A stretch of 64,000 bases of DNA from Chryseobacterium sp. Leaf201 (GCF_001421435.1 NZ_LMKA01000123.1:36141-100140), one strand, 5' to 3'. Shown: positions 44,019 to 51,591, counted from the first letter of the stretch. Numbers and translations: made by a program. Notes: generated from the letters alone by a model not told the origin.

Positions 44019-45788
44019 TTAATACATTTCCTCAATGATCTCCGAATATTTTTTGAGGACTACATTTCGTTTTACTTTCAGTGTGGGCGTGATCTCTCCG
44101 GTATTGATATCAAATTCTGCAGGCATCAGCGTAAATTTCTTCACCTTTTCAAAATCCGACAGCTCGTTCTGGAGCTCTTTGATTTTTCCTTTATAAAAAT
44201 CATGTACGGTTTCGTTTTTCACGACTTCTTTCCAATCGGTAAACGGGATATTATTTTTTTTGATAAAATCCTGTAAAAATTCAAAGTTCGGGACTACCAG
44301 TGCAGAAACGAACTGCCTTCCCTCTGCAATCAGCACAATCTGCTGGATGAAATTGTTGTTGGTGAGCAGGTTTTCAATCTGCTGCGGTGCAATATATTTG
44401 CCGTTTGATGTTTTCATCAGGTCTTTCAGCCGGTCTGTGATCGTAAGATTCCCTTCTTCATCAATCTTTCCGGCATCACCGGTTTTAAACCAACCGTCTG
44501 CCGTAAAAACATTCAGCGTATCTTCAGGTTTATTGTAGTACCCTTTCATAATCCCTTTTCCCTTCGCCTGGATTTCATCATCTTCACCGATGCGGATTTC
44601 TACGCCGGGAAGCGGTTTTCCACTGGTTCCGTGCCCGAAGCGGGTTAACGGAAAAAGAGTCAGGGTTGCTGTTGTTTCGGTCAGCCCGTATCCTACCGTC
44701 ACATGAATTCCCACGGATTCAAAGAACCTGGTGACTTCAGGAGACAAGGATGCCCCACCGCATGGCAGGAACCACAGCCTGCCGCCCATTCTTTCTTTTA
44801 TTTTATTGAATACCAATGCTCCTGCAACAGATTCTTTTATTTTTAATCCTGCCGGAACCGGTTTTTCATTTCTTCTCAGTTCGGCCGCCTGCCATCCTGT
44901 TTCCAGTGCCCAGCTGAAGATCTTTTTCTTTAAAGATGAACTCTCGCCGGCCTTTTCCAGTACGCCTGCATAAATTTTCTGAAAAAACCGCGGAACAGCA
45001 CACATCATGGTTGGTTTTACTTCTTCCAGGGCTTTGGGTATATTTTTCGGATCTTCAAGAAAATATACCCTTGCTCCGCCATACAGGCACAGCAGGCTCC
45101 AGCTCCGTTCGAAAACGTGACTCAAAGGTAAAAATGCCAGCGAAAGCTCTTCTTCAAAATTTTTAAATTTTAAAAACTCAAAGTGGGCATCAAAGGCATT
45201 GATGAAATTACCGTGCGTCAGCATCACGCCCTTAGGCGTACCTGTTGTTCCCGATGTGTAGATCAGGGTGGCAACATCATTGATATCTTTTTTGCAATAC
45301 TCCATTTCAGGAGAAGCTTTGGCAATAAAATCTTCCAGGTAAAAACTGCTGAATTCTTTCTTTATCCAGACAGCTTTTTTAGCAATGATGATGGTTTCAA
45401 GACCTGTTTTTCCGGCTTTCAGAATCTCAAGGCAGGCATCATACTGGGCCTGGTCCCCCACCAGGATAACCTTCGCTCCTGAGTCACTGATGATGTATTC
45501 TGCCTGATCTGCATTGTTTGTAGCATAAACCGGAACCGTTATGGCTCCGGCAGCCATCGCCGCCAGGTCAAAAATCATCCATTCGGAAGAATTATCCGCA
45601 TAAATGGCCACTTTATCATGCTCATGCACGCCTGCACTTTTCAGGGCATTGGCAGTCTTAGAGATGATTTCACTGAATTTCTGCCAGCTCAGTTCTTTCC
45701 ATCCTGCATCTTTCTTTTTAAAGCCTATGGCAGATTTTACTGCATGTTTTTCTATATTCTTTTGAATAATTGCCTCTGCAAGATTCAT
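44019..45788 (-). CDS. Long-chain acyl-CoA synthetase / AMP-dependent ligase
   Basis: 589 residues. The AMP-binding signature YTSGTTGTPKG lies near residue 175, followed by LPLSHVFERS, VGYGLTETTATLTLF and DGWFKTGDAGKIDEEGNLTI, ending with the catalytic lysine region (EITPTLKVKRNVVL). Activates fatty acids as acyl-adenylates and then CoA thioesters. The C-terminal domain is of the long FadD15/ACSL type. It overlaps the upstream epimerase gene by 4 nt, so the two form an operon. Confidence 0.92.
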   Translation of the reverse strand: MNLAEAIIQKNIEKHAVKSAIGFKKKDAGWKELSWQKFSEIISKTANALKSAGVHEHDKVAIYADNSSEWMIFDLAAMAAGAITVPVYATNNADQAEYIISDSGAKVILVGDQAQYDACLEILKAGKTGLETIIIAKKAVWIKKEFSSFYLEDFIAKASPEMEYCKKDINDVATLIYTSGTTGTPKGVMLTHGNFINAFDAHFEFLKFKNFEEELSLAFLPLSHVFERSWSLLCLYGGARVYFLEDPKNIPKALEEVKPTMMCAVPRFFQKIYAGVLEKAGESSSLKKKIFSWALETGWQAAELRRNEKPVPAGLKIKESVAGALVFNKIKERMGGRLWFLPCGGASLSPEVTRFFESVGIHVTVGYGLTETTATLTLFPLTRFGHGTSGKPLPGVEIRIGEDDEIQAKGKGIMKGYYNKPEDTLNVFTADGWFKTGDAGKIDEEGNLTITDRLKDLMKTSNGKYIAPQQIENLLTNNNFIQQIVLIAEGRQFVSALVVPNFEFLQDFIKKNNIPFTDWKEVVKNETVHDFYKGKIKELQNELSDFEKVKKFTLMPAEFDINTGEITPTLKVKRNVVLKKYSEIIEEMY

Positions 45789-46798
45789 TTTTTCAACTTT
45801 TTGTCGTTTATATAATTTCTAAGATGGAAATCCACCGTTTCTTCCAGCGGAATAAACTCATACTGTAACCTTTCTCTGATCTTCCGGTTGGAAATATGGT
45901 TCATTGCGGAAACGGCTTCAACATTCGCCCTTGTTGCCATTCTCAAAGGAGGAATCAGCCATCCGAAAAGCGTATTGGCTACAATTCCGAGGTTCAGGTA
46001 AGGTTTTGAGAGGATTTTCGCTTCCTTCAGGCCCAATGATTTCCTGATCTGTTTTCCTATTTCAGCGTATTTTTTACTTTCGGAAATAATAACAAACCGT
46101 TCCCCGAATATATTTTTTTCCATCAGTTCCACGGAAATCCTAGCTACATCCCTTACATCGGCATAGCTTGTGCCTCCGGAAAAAGTAAAGCTGTTCTTTT
46201 CAAACGTAGGAAAGATATCGCCGCTGCTGTTGCCCCAGTTTCCGCTTCCGATGATCATTCCCGGGTTGACGATTACAGTATTCAGCCCTTCTGCAGAAGC
46301 CCGCCAGACTTCCATTTCAGCGAGGTGTTTGGAAATGGCATAAGCCGAGTGCTCTTCTTTGGGATTAAAATCAGAAGTTTCATCCAGCTCGCCGTTTTCA
46401 TTGGCAAGATCCAGCACGGCAATGGAGCTTACATAAAGGAATTTTTTCACAGATGAGCCGTCACAGGCATACAGAAGGTTTTCTGTGCCTTTTACATTCA
46501 CGCGGTATATTTCTTTATTGTCTTTAGGGTTAAAGCCTACTTTTGCCGCGCAGTGGTACACCTCATCAACTCCTTCTACAGCAGCCTGCAGCGACTGAAC
46601 ATCATTGAAATCAACATCTATCCATTCAATTTTATCAAAGAAACCTTCCGGGTTTTCCGTATAAAATGCAAAGGAGTGTTTGACTTCGTTTAAATTGCTC
46701 TGCGGCCTCTTGGCGGCGCGTACGGTTTTCCCTTTTTTTAAAAGTTCCAAAACAATTACCCTGCCCAAAATTCCGGTAGCTCCCGTTACAAAAACCAT
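45785..46798 (-). CDS. NAD-dependent epimerase/dehydratase family protein (3-beta-HSD-like)
   Basis: 337 residues, extended SDR. VFVTGATGILGRVIVLELLK is the NAD-binding start, VDEVYHCAAKVGF the structural block and YAISKHLAEMEVWRASAEG carries the catalytic YxxxK. Later VIVNPGMIIGSGNWG. Substrates of this subgroup include dihydroflavonol- or sterol-like compounds, but no specificity can be read from sequence. Coupled by 4-nt overlap to the acyl-CoA ligase, which suggests lipid-related metabolism. Confidence 0.88.
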   Translation of the reverse strand: MVFVTGATGILGRVIVLELLKKGKTVRAAKRPQSNLNEVKHSFAFYTENPEGFFDKIEWIDVDFNDVQSLQAAVEGVDEVYHCAAKVGFNPKDNKEIYRVNVKGTENLLYACDGSSVKKFLYVSSIAVLDLANENGELDETSDFNPKEEHSAYAISKHLAEMEVWRASAEGLNTVIVNPGMIIGSGNWGNSSGDIFPTFEKNSFTFSGGTSYADVRDVARISVELMEKNIFGERFVIISESKKYAEIGKQIRKSLGLKEAKILSKPYLNLGIVANTLFGWLIPPLRMATRANVEAVSAMNHISNRKIRERLQYEFIPLEETVDFHLRNYINDKKLKK

Positions 46799-47001
46799 CA
46801 GTTATTTTTACTACAATTGACTAAATTATGTTCATATTCTATGCCATGCAAATTTGCGATTTTTAAAGGAGATTTCAATTTTTAATTGATGGGAAATGTT
46901 AAATAAATTGCATTCAGAACTGAATTTACAGGTAATAACAGCACCGTATTTCTCCGGATAACGGCGAATGATGGTATGTTCCATCCTTACGGTTAACAAG
47001 A

Positions 47002-47021
47002 AAACGGGCTGAAGCCCGTTT
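47002..47021 (-). terminator. Terminator of the graspetide operon
   Basis: AAACGGGCT-GA-AGCCCGTTT, followed on the minus strand by TTCTTG. It lies 58 nt after the mdnC-like stop. The rest of the 280-bp gap between this operon and the epimerase gene holds nothing I recognise. Confidence 0.75.
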
Positions 47022-47078
47022 CTGCTGATTACAAATATATCAATTAAAAAATTCTCTTATTTAAAATGTGCGGTTCCT

Positions 47079-48083
47079 TTATACCAAAACCATATTGTTC
47101 CTTCGTGGTGCTTTATCGCACAGAAGGTCTGCAATGCTTTTTGAAATCCGGTTATCTTCGGTAAGGTTATCAAGCCAGAAAAACTCTCCGGCTGCATTGA
47201 TTTCGATAAAATAATATTCATCTTCAGGAGAGACGATCATATCAATGGCTCCGTAATCCACATGGTAGACATCCAGAAGCTCCAGTATCTTTGCTTCAAT
47301 ATCCTGAGGAAGTTCTGTGGGAATCCATTTATCAATCAGGTTAATCCCGTCTTTCCGCCAGTCTGTTTTTGCTGCTTCAGACTGTTGGGAATCAATTTCA
47401 AACGCGTAAACATCACGTCCGACAACCGTTATACGGAGTTCTTTCTTTTTTTCGATTTTTTTCTGGAACTGCATCGGACAGTATAAAAGCGTATCCAGTT
47501 CTTCCAGTTTGTCTTCGTTTACCACGTTCGTGAACACTACATTTTCCACCCCGTCTTCATAAATTGCGAAACCGGTCTGCATTTTAGCCACCACATCGCC
47601 GTGTTTTATAATAAACCTTCTGGCTTCGTCAGGGCTATTGGTAACAGCGGTTGCCGGAATTTTCAAACCGAGCTTATCTGCAATTTTCAACTGTTCTTCC
47701 TTGCTGTCCAGCCTTCTGTAAATACTGGGCTTTCCCAGAGAGTAAGCATCCACCGATTCCAGGAAACCGAAAAGTGTATTGCGGATTTCACCCATCGCAG
47801 CTCCGAAAAACTTGGCATCCATCTCATCCTTCACTCCTTTACCGATATTGTAGGCTCTGCGATACCAGACTGCGCTGATATCATCCAGCCGGTGTTTTTT
47901 ATCCTCGGTTTCCAGAACCGTAATCCATTCGCCATCCTCAAAAGTGGTTGACAGTTTATTATGTAAAGGATAAAGATCAACATTAAAACGGATGATCTCA
48001 AAGCCGTTTTTATCAATATATTCCGTTACTTTTTCAATGGAAAAGTTATCTCCTGTATGGGTAATTATTAAAATTTTATTCAT
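47079..48083 (-). CDS. MdnC-like ATP-grasp graspetide ligase (omega-ester forming)
   Basis: 334 residues. Diagnostic blocks of MdnC/MvdD enzymes: SAVWYRRAY (about residues 70-78), CPMQFQKKIEKKKELRITVV (about 205-224), DSQQSEAAKTDWRKDGI (ATP-side loop), VDYGAIDMIVSPEDEYYFIE and NAAGEFFWL (metal-binding Glu/Asn). In microviridin synthesis this enzyme makes the Thr-Asp and Ser-Glu ester bonds and acts before the amide-forming enzyme. It is last in the operon, 4 nt after the mdnB-like stop. The precursor leader helix PFFAxFLEKQ is what this enzyme class recognises. Whether it also acts on the octad units of these precursors is unknown. Confidence 0.9.
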   Translation of the reverse strand: MNKILIITHTGDNFSIEKVTEYIDKNGFEIIRFNVDLYPLHNKLSTTFEDGEWITVLETEDKKHRLDDISAVWYRRAYNIGKGVKDEMDAKFFGAAMGEIRNTLFGFLESVDAYSLGKPSIYRRLDSKEEQLKIADKLGLKIPATAVTNSPDEARRFIIKHGDVVAKMQTGFAIYEDGVENVVFTNVVNEDKLEELDTLLYCPMQFQKKIEKKKELRITVVGRDVYAFEIDSQQSEAAKTDWRKDGINLIDKWIPTELPQDIEAKILELLDVYHVDYGAIDMIVSPEDEYYFIEINAAGEFFWLDNLTEDNRISKSIADLLCDKAPRRNNMVLV

Positions 48084-48087
48084 TGGT

Positions 48088-49035
48088 TTATTTCATTCTT
48101 TTTATAAGGTGGTCGGCAATTCTCTGTGCAATCGGAAACCCAAGTTCTTTCTGAAGCATTCCCCACTCTCCCTGCGGATTTACTTCAAGGAAATAATAAT
48201 TGCCGTCTCTCGCTCTGATCATGTCAATGGCACCGATATAAAGCCCCATTTCTTTCATCATTGATGTAAGGTTCAGCTTTATATGTTCAGGAAGCTCATA
48301 GGCTGACCATAAATAGGTTCCCTGGGTAATACGCCAGTCTGCATTTTCGCTGTTGTTGATCTTTCCGGTAAAGAATTCCCCGTCCAGATACACAATTCTC
48401 AGTTCATATTCTTTTTCGAGATACGGCTGGAAAATCATCGGGCAATAGGCAATATCTTCTATGTCTTCCAAAGATCCTCCGTCAATAATCTGGGTAGAAA
48501 GCAGGTTTTCGCCGCCCATTGATTTTGAAAGGGCCCCGTGAAGTTTTGCCACCATTTTTCCGTTGCAGTATTCATGAAAGAAAGCAGTGATTTTTCCGGC
48601 ATCATTGGAGAAAATAGTTTTCGGAACCGTTAAGTTATTTTTTCCGGCTATTTTCAGCTGGAGCATTTTGTTCCCATCAATTTTATTTTCATTTTCAAAG
48701 GGATTGATCCAGGGCACATCTTCCATTGCCGTAAAGAGGTTATAGCGGAGGCTGTTGTATTCTTTAAGGAAAATTCTCCGGTACTCTTCATCCATTTCCT
48801 CCGGAAGGCTGATCTGCCATGATTTCCTGTGCCAGACCGCATTGATCTGTTCCGAACTGATTGTGTTTCCGGCTTCATCAGTGATCTCAAAGCCGAAGTC
48901 GTTCACACTGATTTTCTGTAAATGGTTGAGACGGTCTGAATTGAGCCTGAAGAAAGGGATATTCTTTGATTTTAAATAGTTAAAAAAAAGATCAATATTG
49001 TAAAAATCCTGAGAATGGGTGATACAAAGAATCAT
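48088..49035 (-). CDS. MdnB-like ATP-grasp graspetide ligase (omega-amide type)
   Basis: 315 residues, paralogous to the neighbouring mdnC-like gene: NAVWHRKSWQISLPE, CPMIFQPYLEKEYELRIVYL, ADWRITQG, IGAIDMIRARDGNYYFLEVN and PQGEWGMLQ. The E-x-N-P-x-G-(Q/E)-W form of the last block is closer to MdnB/MvdC, which closes the Lys-Glu lactam, than to MdnC (GEFFWLE); the assignment is by motif recall. A terminator-like hairpin lies 22 nt upstream, between it and the precursor genes, so its expression probably depends on read-through. No acetyltransferase, protease or exporter gene accompanies the pair. Confidence 0.85.
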   Translation of the reverse strand: MILCITHSQDFYNIDLFFNYLKSKNIPFFRLNSDRLNHLQKISVNDFGFEITDEAGNTISSEQINAVWHRKSWQISLPEEMDEEYRRIFLKEYNSLRYNLFTAMEDVPWINPFENENKIDGNKMLQLKIAGKNNLTVPKTIFSNDAGKITAFFHEYCNGKMVAKLHGALSKSMGGENLLSTQIIDGGSLEDIEDIAYCPMIFQPYLEKEYELRIVYLDGEFFTGKINNSENADWRITQGTYLWSAYELPEHIKLNLTSMMKEMGLYIGAIDMIRARDGNYYFLEVNPQGEWGMLQKELGFPIAQRIADHLIKRMK

Positions 49036-49056
49036 TTGCCGTTTTATTTTATTAAA

Positions 49057-49085
49057 AAAGGAAACTTAGAGTGTAAGTTTCCTTT
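49057..49085 (-). terminator. Intercistronic terminator/attenuator within the graspetide operon
   Basis: A perfect 12-bp stem: AAAGGAAACTTA (49057-49068), loop GAGTG, TAAGTTTCCTTT (49074-49085). On the minus strand it ends in CCTTTTTTAATAAAA. Its position between the last precursor and the first ligase gene would give much precursor mRNA and little enzyme mRNA. Confidence 0.8.
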
Positions 49086-49118
49086 GTATGATTTTGTTAA
49101 TTTCTGACTAACAATTCA

Positions 49119-49322
49119 TTATACTACCGGAGAGTCATCATCGCCATCAGAAGGATACTTCATCGTCTGCATCATATCCAACGTTGGTTTTGTTACGGTA
49201 TCTACAGTAGGCTTCGTGATAATACCTGTTCCGTCACCTCCTTTTACTTTCTCAGGATCCTGAATCTGTTTTTCAAGGAATGCTGCGAAAAAAGGCTTCT
49301 TTTTTGAATTCTTGTTTTTCAT
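49119..49322 (-). CDS. Graspetide (microviridin-like) precursor 1
   Basis: 67 residues. Leader: charged N-terminus, PFFAAFLEKQIQDPEK (residues 10-25; the microviridin recognition helix) and KVKGG ending at residue 29. Then two octads, IITKPTVD (34-41) and TVTKPTLD (42-49), each with Thr at position 3 and Asp at position 8. The final core is QTMKYPSDGDDD (52-63). Compared with microviridin (TxKYPSDxEE), Thr53-Asp59, Ser58-Asp61 and Lys55-Asp62 are in the right register for two esters and one amide, with Asp replacing Glu. The last gene of the precursor trio; 83 nt including a hairpin separates it from the mdnB-like gene. Confidence 0.9.
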   Translation of the reverse strand: MKNKNSKKKPFFAAFLEKQIQDPEKVKGGDGTGIITKPTVDTVTKPTLDMMQTMKYPSDGDDDSPVV

Positions 49323-49349
49323 AATATTTATTTTGATTAAAATTATAGT

Positions 49350-49577
49350 TTATAATTGTTCCAGAGTACCGTCTTCATCACTGTCTGAAGGGTATTTCAT
49401 CGATACCACATCCTGTCCGGGTGAAGTTAAACCGTCCACAAAGAGTGAAGTGACACTATCCCTCAATGCTCCGGTTGTCGTACCGCCGTCACCTCCTTTT
49501 ACTTTTTCAGGGTCCTGAATCTGTTTTTCAAGGAATACTGCGAAAAAAGGCTTCTTTTTTGGATTCTCGTTTTTCAT
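49350..49577 (-). CDS. Graspetide (microviridin-like) precursor 2
   Basis: 75 residues. Leader nearly identical to precursor 1 (PFFAVFLEKQIQDPEKVKGG, residues 10-29). Three octads follow without gaps: TTTGALRD (33-40), SVTSLFVD (41-48) and GLTSPGQD (49-56), with Thr35, Thr43, Thr51 exactly eight apart. The terminal core is VVSMKYPSDSDEDG (57-70): Ser59 stands where microviridin has Thr, Lys61 is kept, and Asp65, Asp67 and Glu68 occupy the ring-acceptor positions. All three rings are therefore possible, with a Ser-Asp first ester. A 9-residue tail follows the acceptor region. Confidence 0.9.
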   Translation of the reverse strand: MKNENPKKKPFFAVFLEKQIQDPEKVKGGDGGTTTGALRDSVTSLFVDGLTSPGQDVVSMKYPSDSDEDGTLEQL

Positions 49578-49592
49578 AAGCTTCAGATATAA

Positions 49593-49832
49593 TTAATCAA
49601 GATCCTGAGCGGCATCACTGTCAGACGGATATCTCAGCGTAACAGCATCCAGGCTCGTACCGGTTACATTATCTCTGAGTACCCCAGTTACATTATCTTT
49701 TTTGGCATCCGTTACATCGTCTGCAAGTACTGACGTTAAAGGACTCGTTCCCCCTTTTATCTTTTCAGGATCCTGAATCTGCTTTTCTAAGAATGATGCG
49801 AAAAACGGTTTCTTTGTTTTCTTGTTTTCCAT
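49593..49832 (-). CDS. Graspetide precursor 3 (lactam partners absent)
   Basis: 79 residues, first gene of the operon. Leader PFFASFLEKQIQDPEKIKGG (residues 9-28). Four octads: PLTSVLAD (31-38), DVTDAKKD (39-46), NVTGVLRD (47-54), NVTGTSLD (55-62). Thr33, 41, 49, 57 and the core Thr65 are all eight apart. The core AVTLRYPSDSDAAQ (63-76) has Arg67 instead of Lys and Ala74 where the lactam glutamate should be, while the ester positions Thr65-Asp71 and Ser70-Asp73 remain. It is predicted to be an ester-only, bicyclic core, plus whatever is done to the octads. The second precursor follows after 15 nt. Confidence 0.9.
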   Translation of the reverse strand: MENKKTKKPFFASFLEKQIQDPEKIKGGTSPLTSVLADDVTDAKKDNVTGVLRDNVTGTSLDAVTLRYPSDSDAAQDLD

Positions 49833-49850
49833 AGTATTAATATTTAATGA

Positions 49851-49866
49851 TTTAGAGAAGTCTAAA
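49851..49866. promoter_or_regulatory. Inverted repeat in the graspetide operon leader
   Basis: TTTAGA-GAAG-TCTAAA, 19-34 nt before the start codon of precursor 3. Candidate operator or leader hairpin. I find no clean TAnnTTTG box in the 116-bp upstream gap. Confidence 0.4.
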
Positions 49867-49948
49867 GTATTAAAAAAAATTCACACCAGGAAGAATAAAA
49901 TTAATTTTAAGAAAATTTTAACAAATCCAAACCAATAGTACCATAATT

Positions 49949-50728
49949 TTAATTAATATTCAAGAATTGTTTCACAATGTTAGCAAAATCAACAGGATTC
50001 TCTGCCTGTACCCAATGTCCTGCATTTTTTACCGTTGCAAATTCTGCTGCCGGAAACTGCTGCTTAATCGCAAACTGATCCTGCGGAAGGATATAATTGG
50101 ACTTCTGCCCTGCAATGAATAATGTTTGTCCGCTAAAGACCCCAAACCTGATGGCATTGGAAACAAAATCATTGTATTTTTCAGAAAGTGTTTTAAGGTT
50201 GAACCGCCAGTTCAGTTTTTTTTCGTCATCCCAGTATAGGTTTTTCGCAAGAAACTGAATGGTTGATTTCTCAGGGATATACTGGCTGAGCACGGCTTCC
50301 ACGTCACTTCTTGAAGCTACAGTATTGAAATCCACGGTTTCCAGTGCTTTAATAATCCCCTGGTGGTGCGGAGGATATGCTTTCGGGGAAATATCTACCA
50401 CAATCAGCTTTTCCACTTTTTCAGGATATTTTATGGCAAACTGCATTACGGCTTTTCCGCCTAAAGAGTGTCCTAAAATATGTGCTTTTGCAATCCCGTA
50501 ATGATCCATATAATGAAGGATATCATCTGCAAGATCATCGTGGGACATGTTTTCAGAATGGAAACTCCTTCCGTGGTTTCTGAGGTCAATTAAATGAACC
50601 GGTAAAAATTCCCCGAGGTCTTTCCCGAAGGTTCCCCAGTTGTCCAGCATCCCGAACAATCCGTGGAATACCAGCAGAGGTGCTGATGAAAGGTTTTCAC
50701 CAAATATTTTTGAATTTAAAATCTCCAT
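49949..50728 (-). CDS. Alpha/beta-hydrolase (YbfF-like esterase)
   Basis: 259 residues. Oxyanion-hole block FHGLFGMLDNWG, DLRNHGRSFHS and the nucleophile elbow GHSLGGKAVMQFA (Ser near residue 98) match YbfF-type esterases. The catalytic His lies in VKNAGHWVQAENP near the C-terminus. Likely hydrolyses short acyl esters or thioesters. It lies upstream of the graspetide operon on the same strand (116 nt), but a metabolic link is not evident. Confidence 0.9.
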   Translation of the reverse strand: MEILNSKIFGENLSSAPLLVFHGLFGMLDNWGTFGKDLGEFLPVHLIDLRNHGRSFHSENMSHDDLADDILHYMDHYGIAKAHILGHSLGGKAVMQFAIKYPEKVEKLIVVDISPKAYPPHHQGIIKALETVDFNTVASRSDVEAVLSQYIPEKSTIQFLAKNLYWDDEKKLNWRFNLKTLSEKYNDFVSNAIRFGVFSGQTLFIAGQKSNYILPQDQFAIKQQFPAAEFATVKNAGHWVQAENPVDFANIVKQFLNIN

Positions 50729-50818
50729 AAGTTTTGTTTTAAAGATCGTGGCCTGATTACGGAAGCCGGAAGTGAATAATACGTTTAAGCTCCGCCTGTT
50801 TCTTGTTTTCGCCTCAGT

Positions 50819-51538
50819 TTACCATTTTGCCAGTCTTTTCAGATAGGCCTGAACCGTATTTTCCAATCCCATATACAATGCTTCAGAAACCAGGGCGTGC
50901 CCGATGGAGACTTCCAACAGGTTAGGAATATTATCTGCAAAGTATTTTAAATTGTCAAGGCTCAGATCGTGCCCGGCGTTTATACCCAATCCAAAATCCG
51001 CCGCAACCAATGCGGTGTCATAGTAAGGTTTTACCGCTGCTTCTTTATTTAATGTATAATTTTTTGCGTAGGCTTCGGTATAGAGTTCTATCCTGTCTGC
51101 CCCTGATTTTGCGGCATATTCCACCAGTTCAGGATTCGGGTCAAGGAAAATTGAAGTCCGGATTCCTGCATTTTTAAATTCTGCAATGATTTCCTTAAGA
51201 AAGTCCAGGTGCTTTTTTGTATCCCAGCCTGCGTTTGAAGTAATGGCATCATCGGCATCAGGAACCAGGGTTACCTGTTCAGGTTTTACTTCCAGCACCA
51301 TATCGATGAATGGCCTGTGGGGATTCCCTTCTATATTGAATTCTGTGGTAACAAGCGGCTTCAGGTCATACACATCTTTTCTGGTGATGTGTCTTTCGTC
51401 CGGTCTCGGGTGAATGGTAATTCCCTGGCCTCCGAATTCCTGAATTTTAACGGCAGCTTCCGTTACGCTTGGCGTCTCACCTCCTCTCGCATTTCTAAGG
51501 GTAGCGATTTTATTTATATTTACGCTTAATTTTGTCAT
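50819..51538 (-). CDS. pdxJ: Pyridoxine 5'-phosphate synthase
   Basis: 239 residues. KLSVNINKIATLRNARGG, then GITIHPRPDERHITRKDVYD, VTLVPD and GINAGHDLSLDNL are the PdxJ blocks (TIM barrel with catalytic Glu and His residues). The enzyme condenses 3-amino-1-hydroxyacetone phosphate with deoxyxylulose phosphate to pyridoxine phosphate in DXP-dependent vitamin B6 synthesis. Its -7 element is 4 nt from the ATG. Confidence 0.96.
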   Translation of the reverse strand: MTKLSVNINKIATLRNARGGETPSVTEAAVKIQEFGGQGITIHPRPDERHITRKDVYDLKPLVTTEFNIEGNPHRPFIDMVLEVKPEQVTLVPDADDAITSNAGWDTKKHLDFLKEIIAEFKNAGIRTSIFLDPNPELVEYAAKSGADRIELYTEAYAKNYTLNKEAAVKPYYDTALVAADFGLGINAGHDLSLDNLKYFADNIPNLLEVSIGHALVSEALYMGLENTVQAYLKRLAKW

Positions 51539-51542
51539 GGTA

Positions 51543-51550
51543 CAAAAATA
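51543..51550 (-). promoter_or_regulatory. -7 element 4 nt before pdxJ start codon
   Basis: Minus-strand TATTTTTG-TACC-ATG, abutting the T-run of the upstream terminator. Confidence 0.5.
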
Positions 51551-51556
51551 AAAAAA

Positions 51557-51580
51557 CCCAACTTAAAGTGGGCTTTTTTA
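51557..51580. terminator. Terminator between a small membrane gene and pdxJ
   Basis: CCCAACTT...AAAGTGGG (one bulge) flanked by A and T runs; ends the transcript of the gene at 51592-51822. Confidence 0.65.
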
Positions 51581-51591
51581 GTGTAACATTT

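Noticed and set aside
49312..49518. Open frame on the plus strand across graspetide precursor 2
   Set aside because: It runs opposite a well-supported precursor; its sequence is only the complement of the leader and octads.
49602..49742. Octad repeats as a CRISPR or DNA-level repeat array
   Set aside because: The repeat is conserved at the amino-acid level (Thr, Asp, spacing), not as identical DNA, and lies in coding frame.
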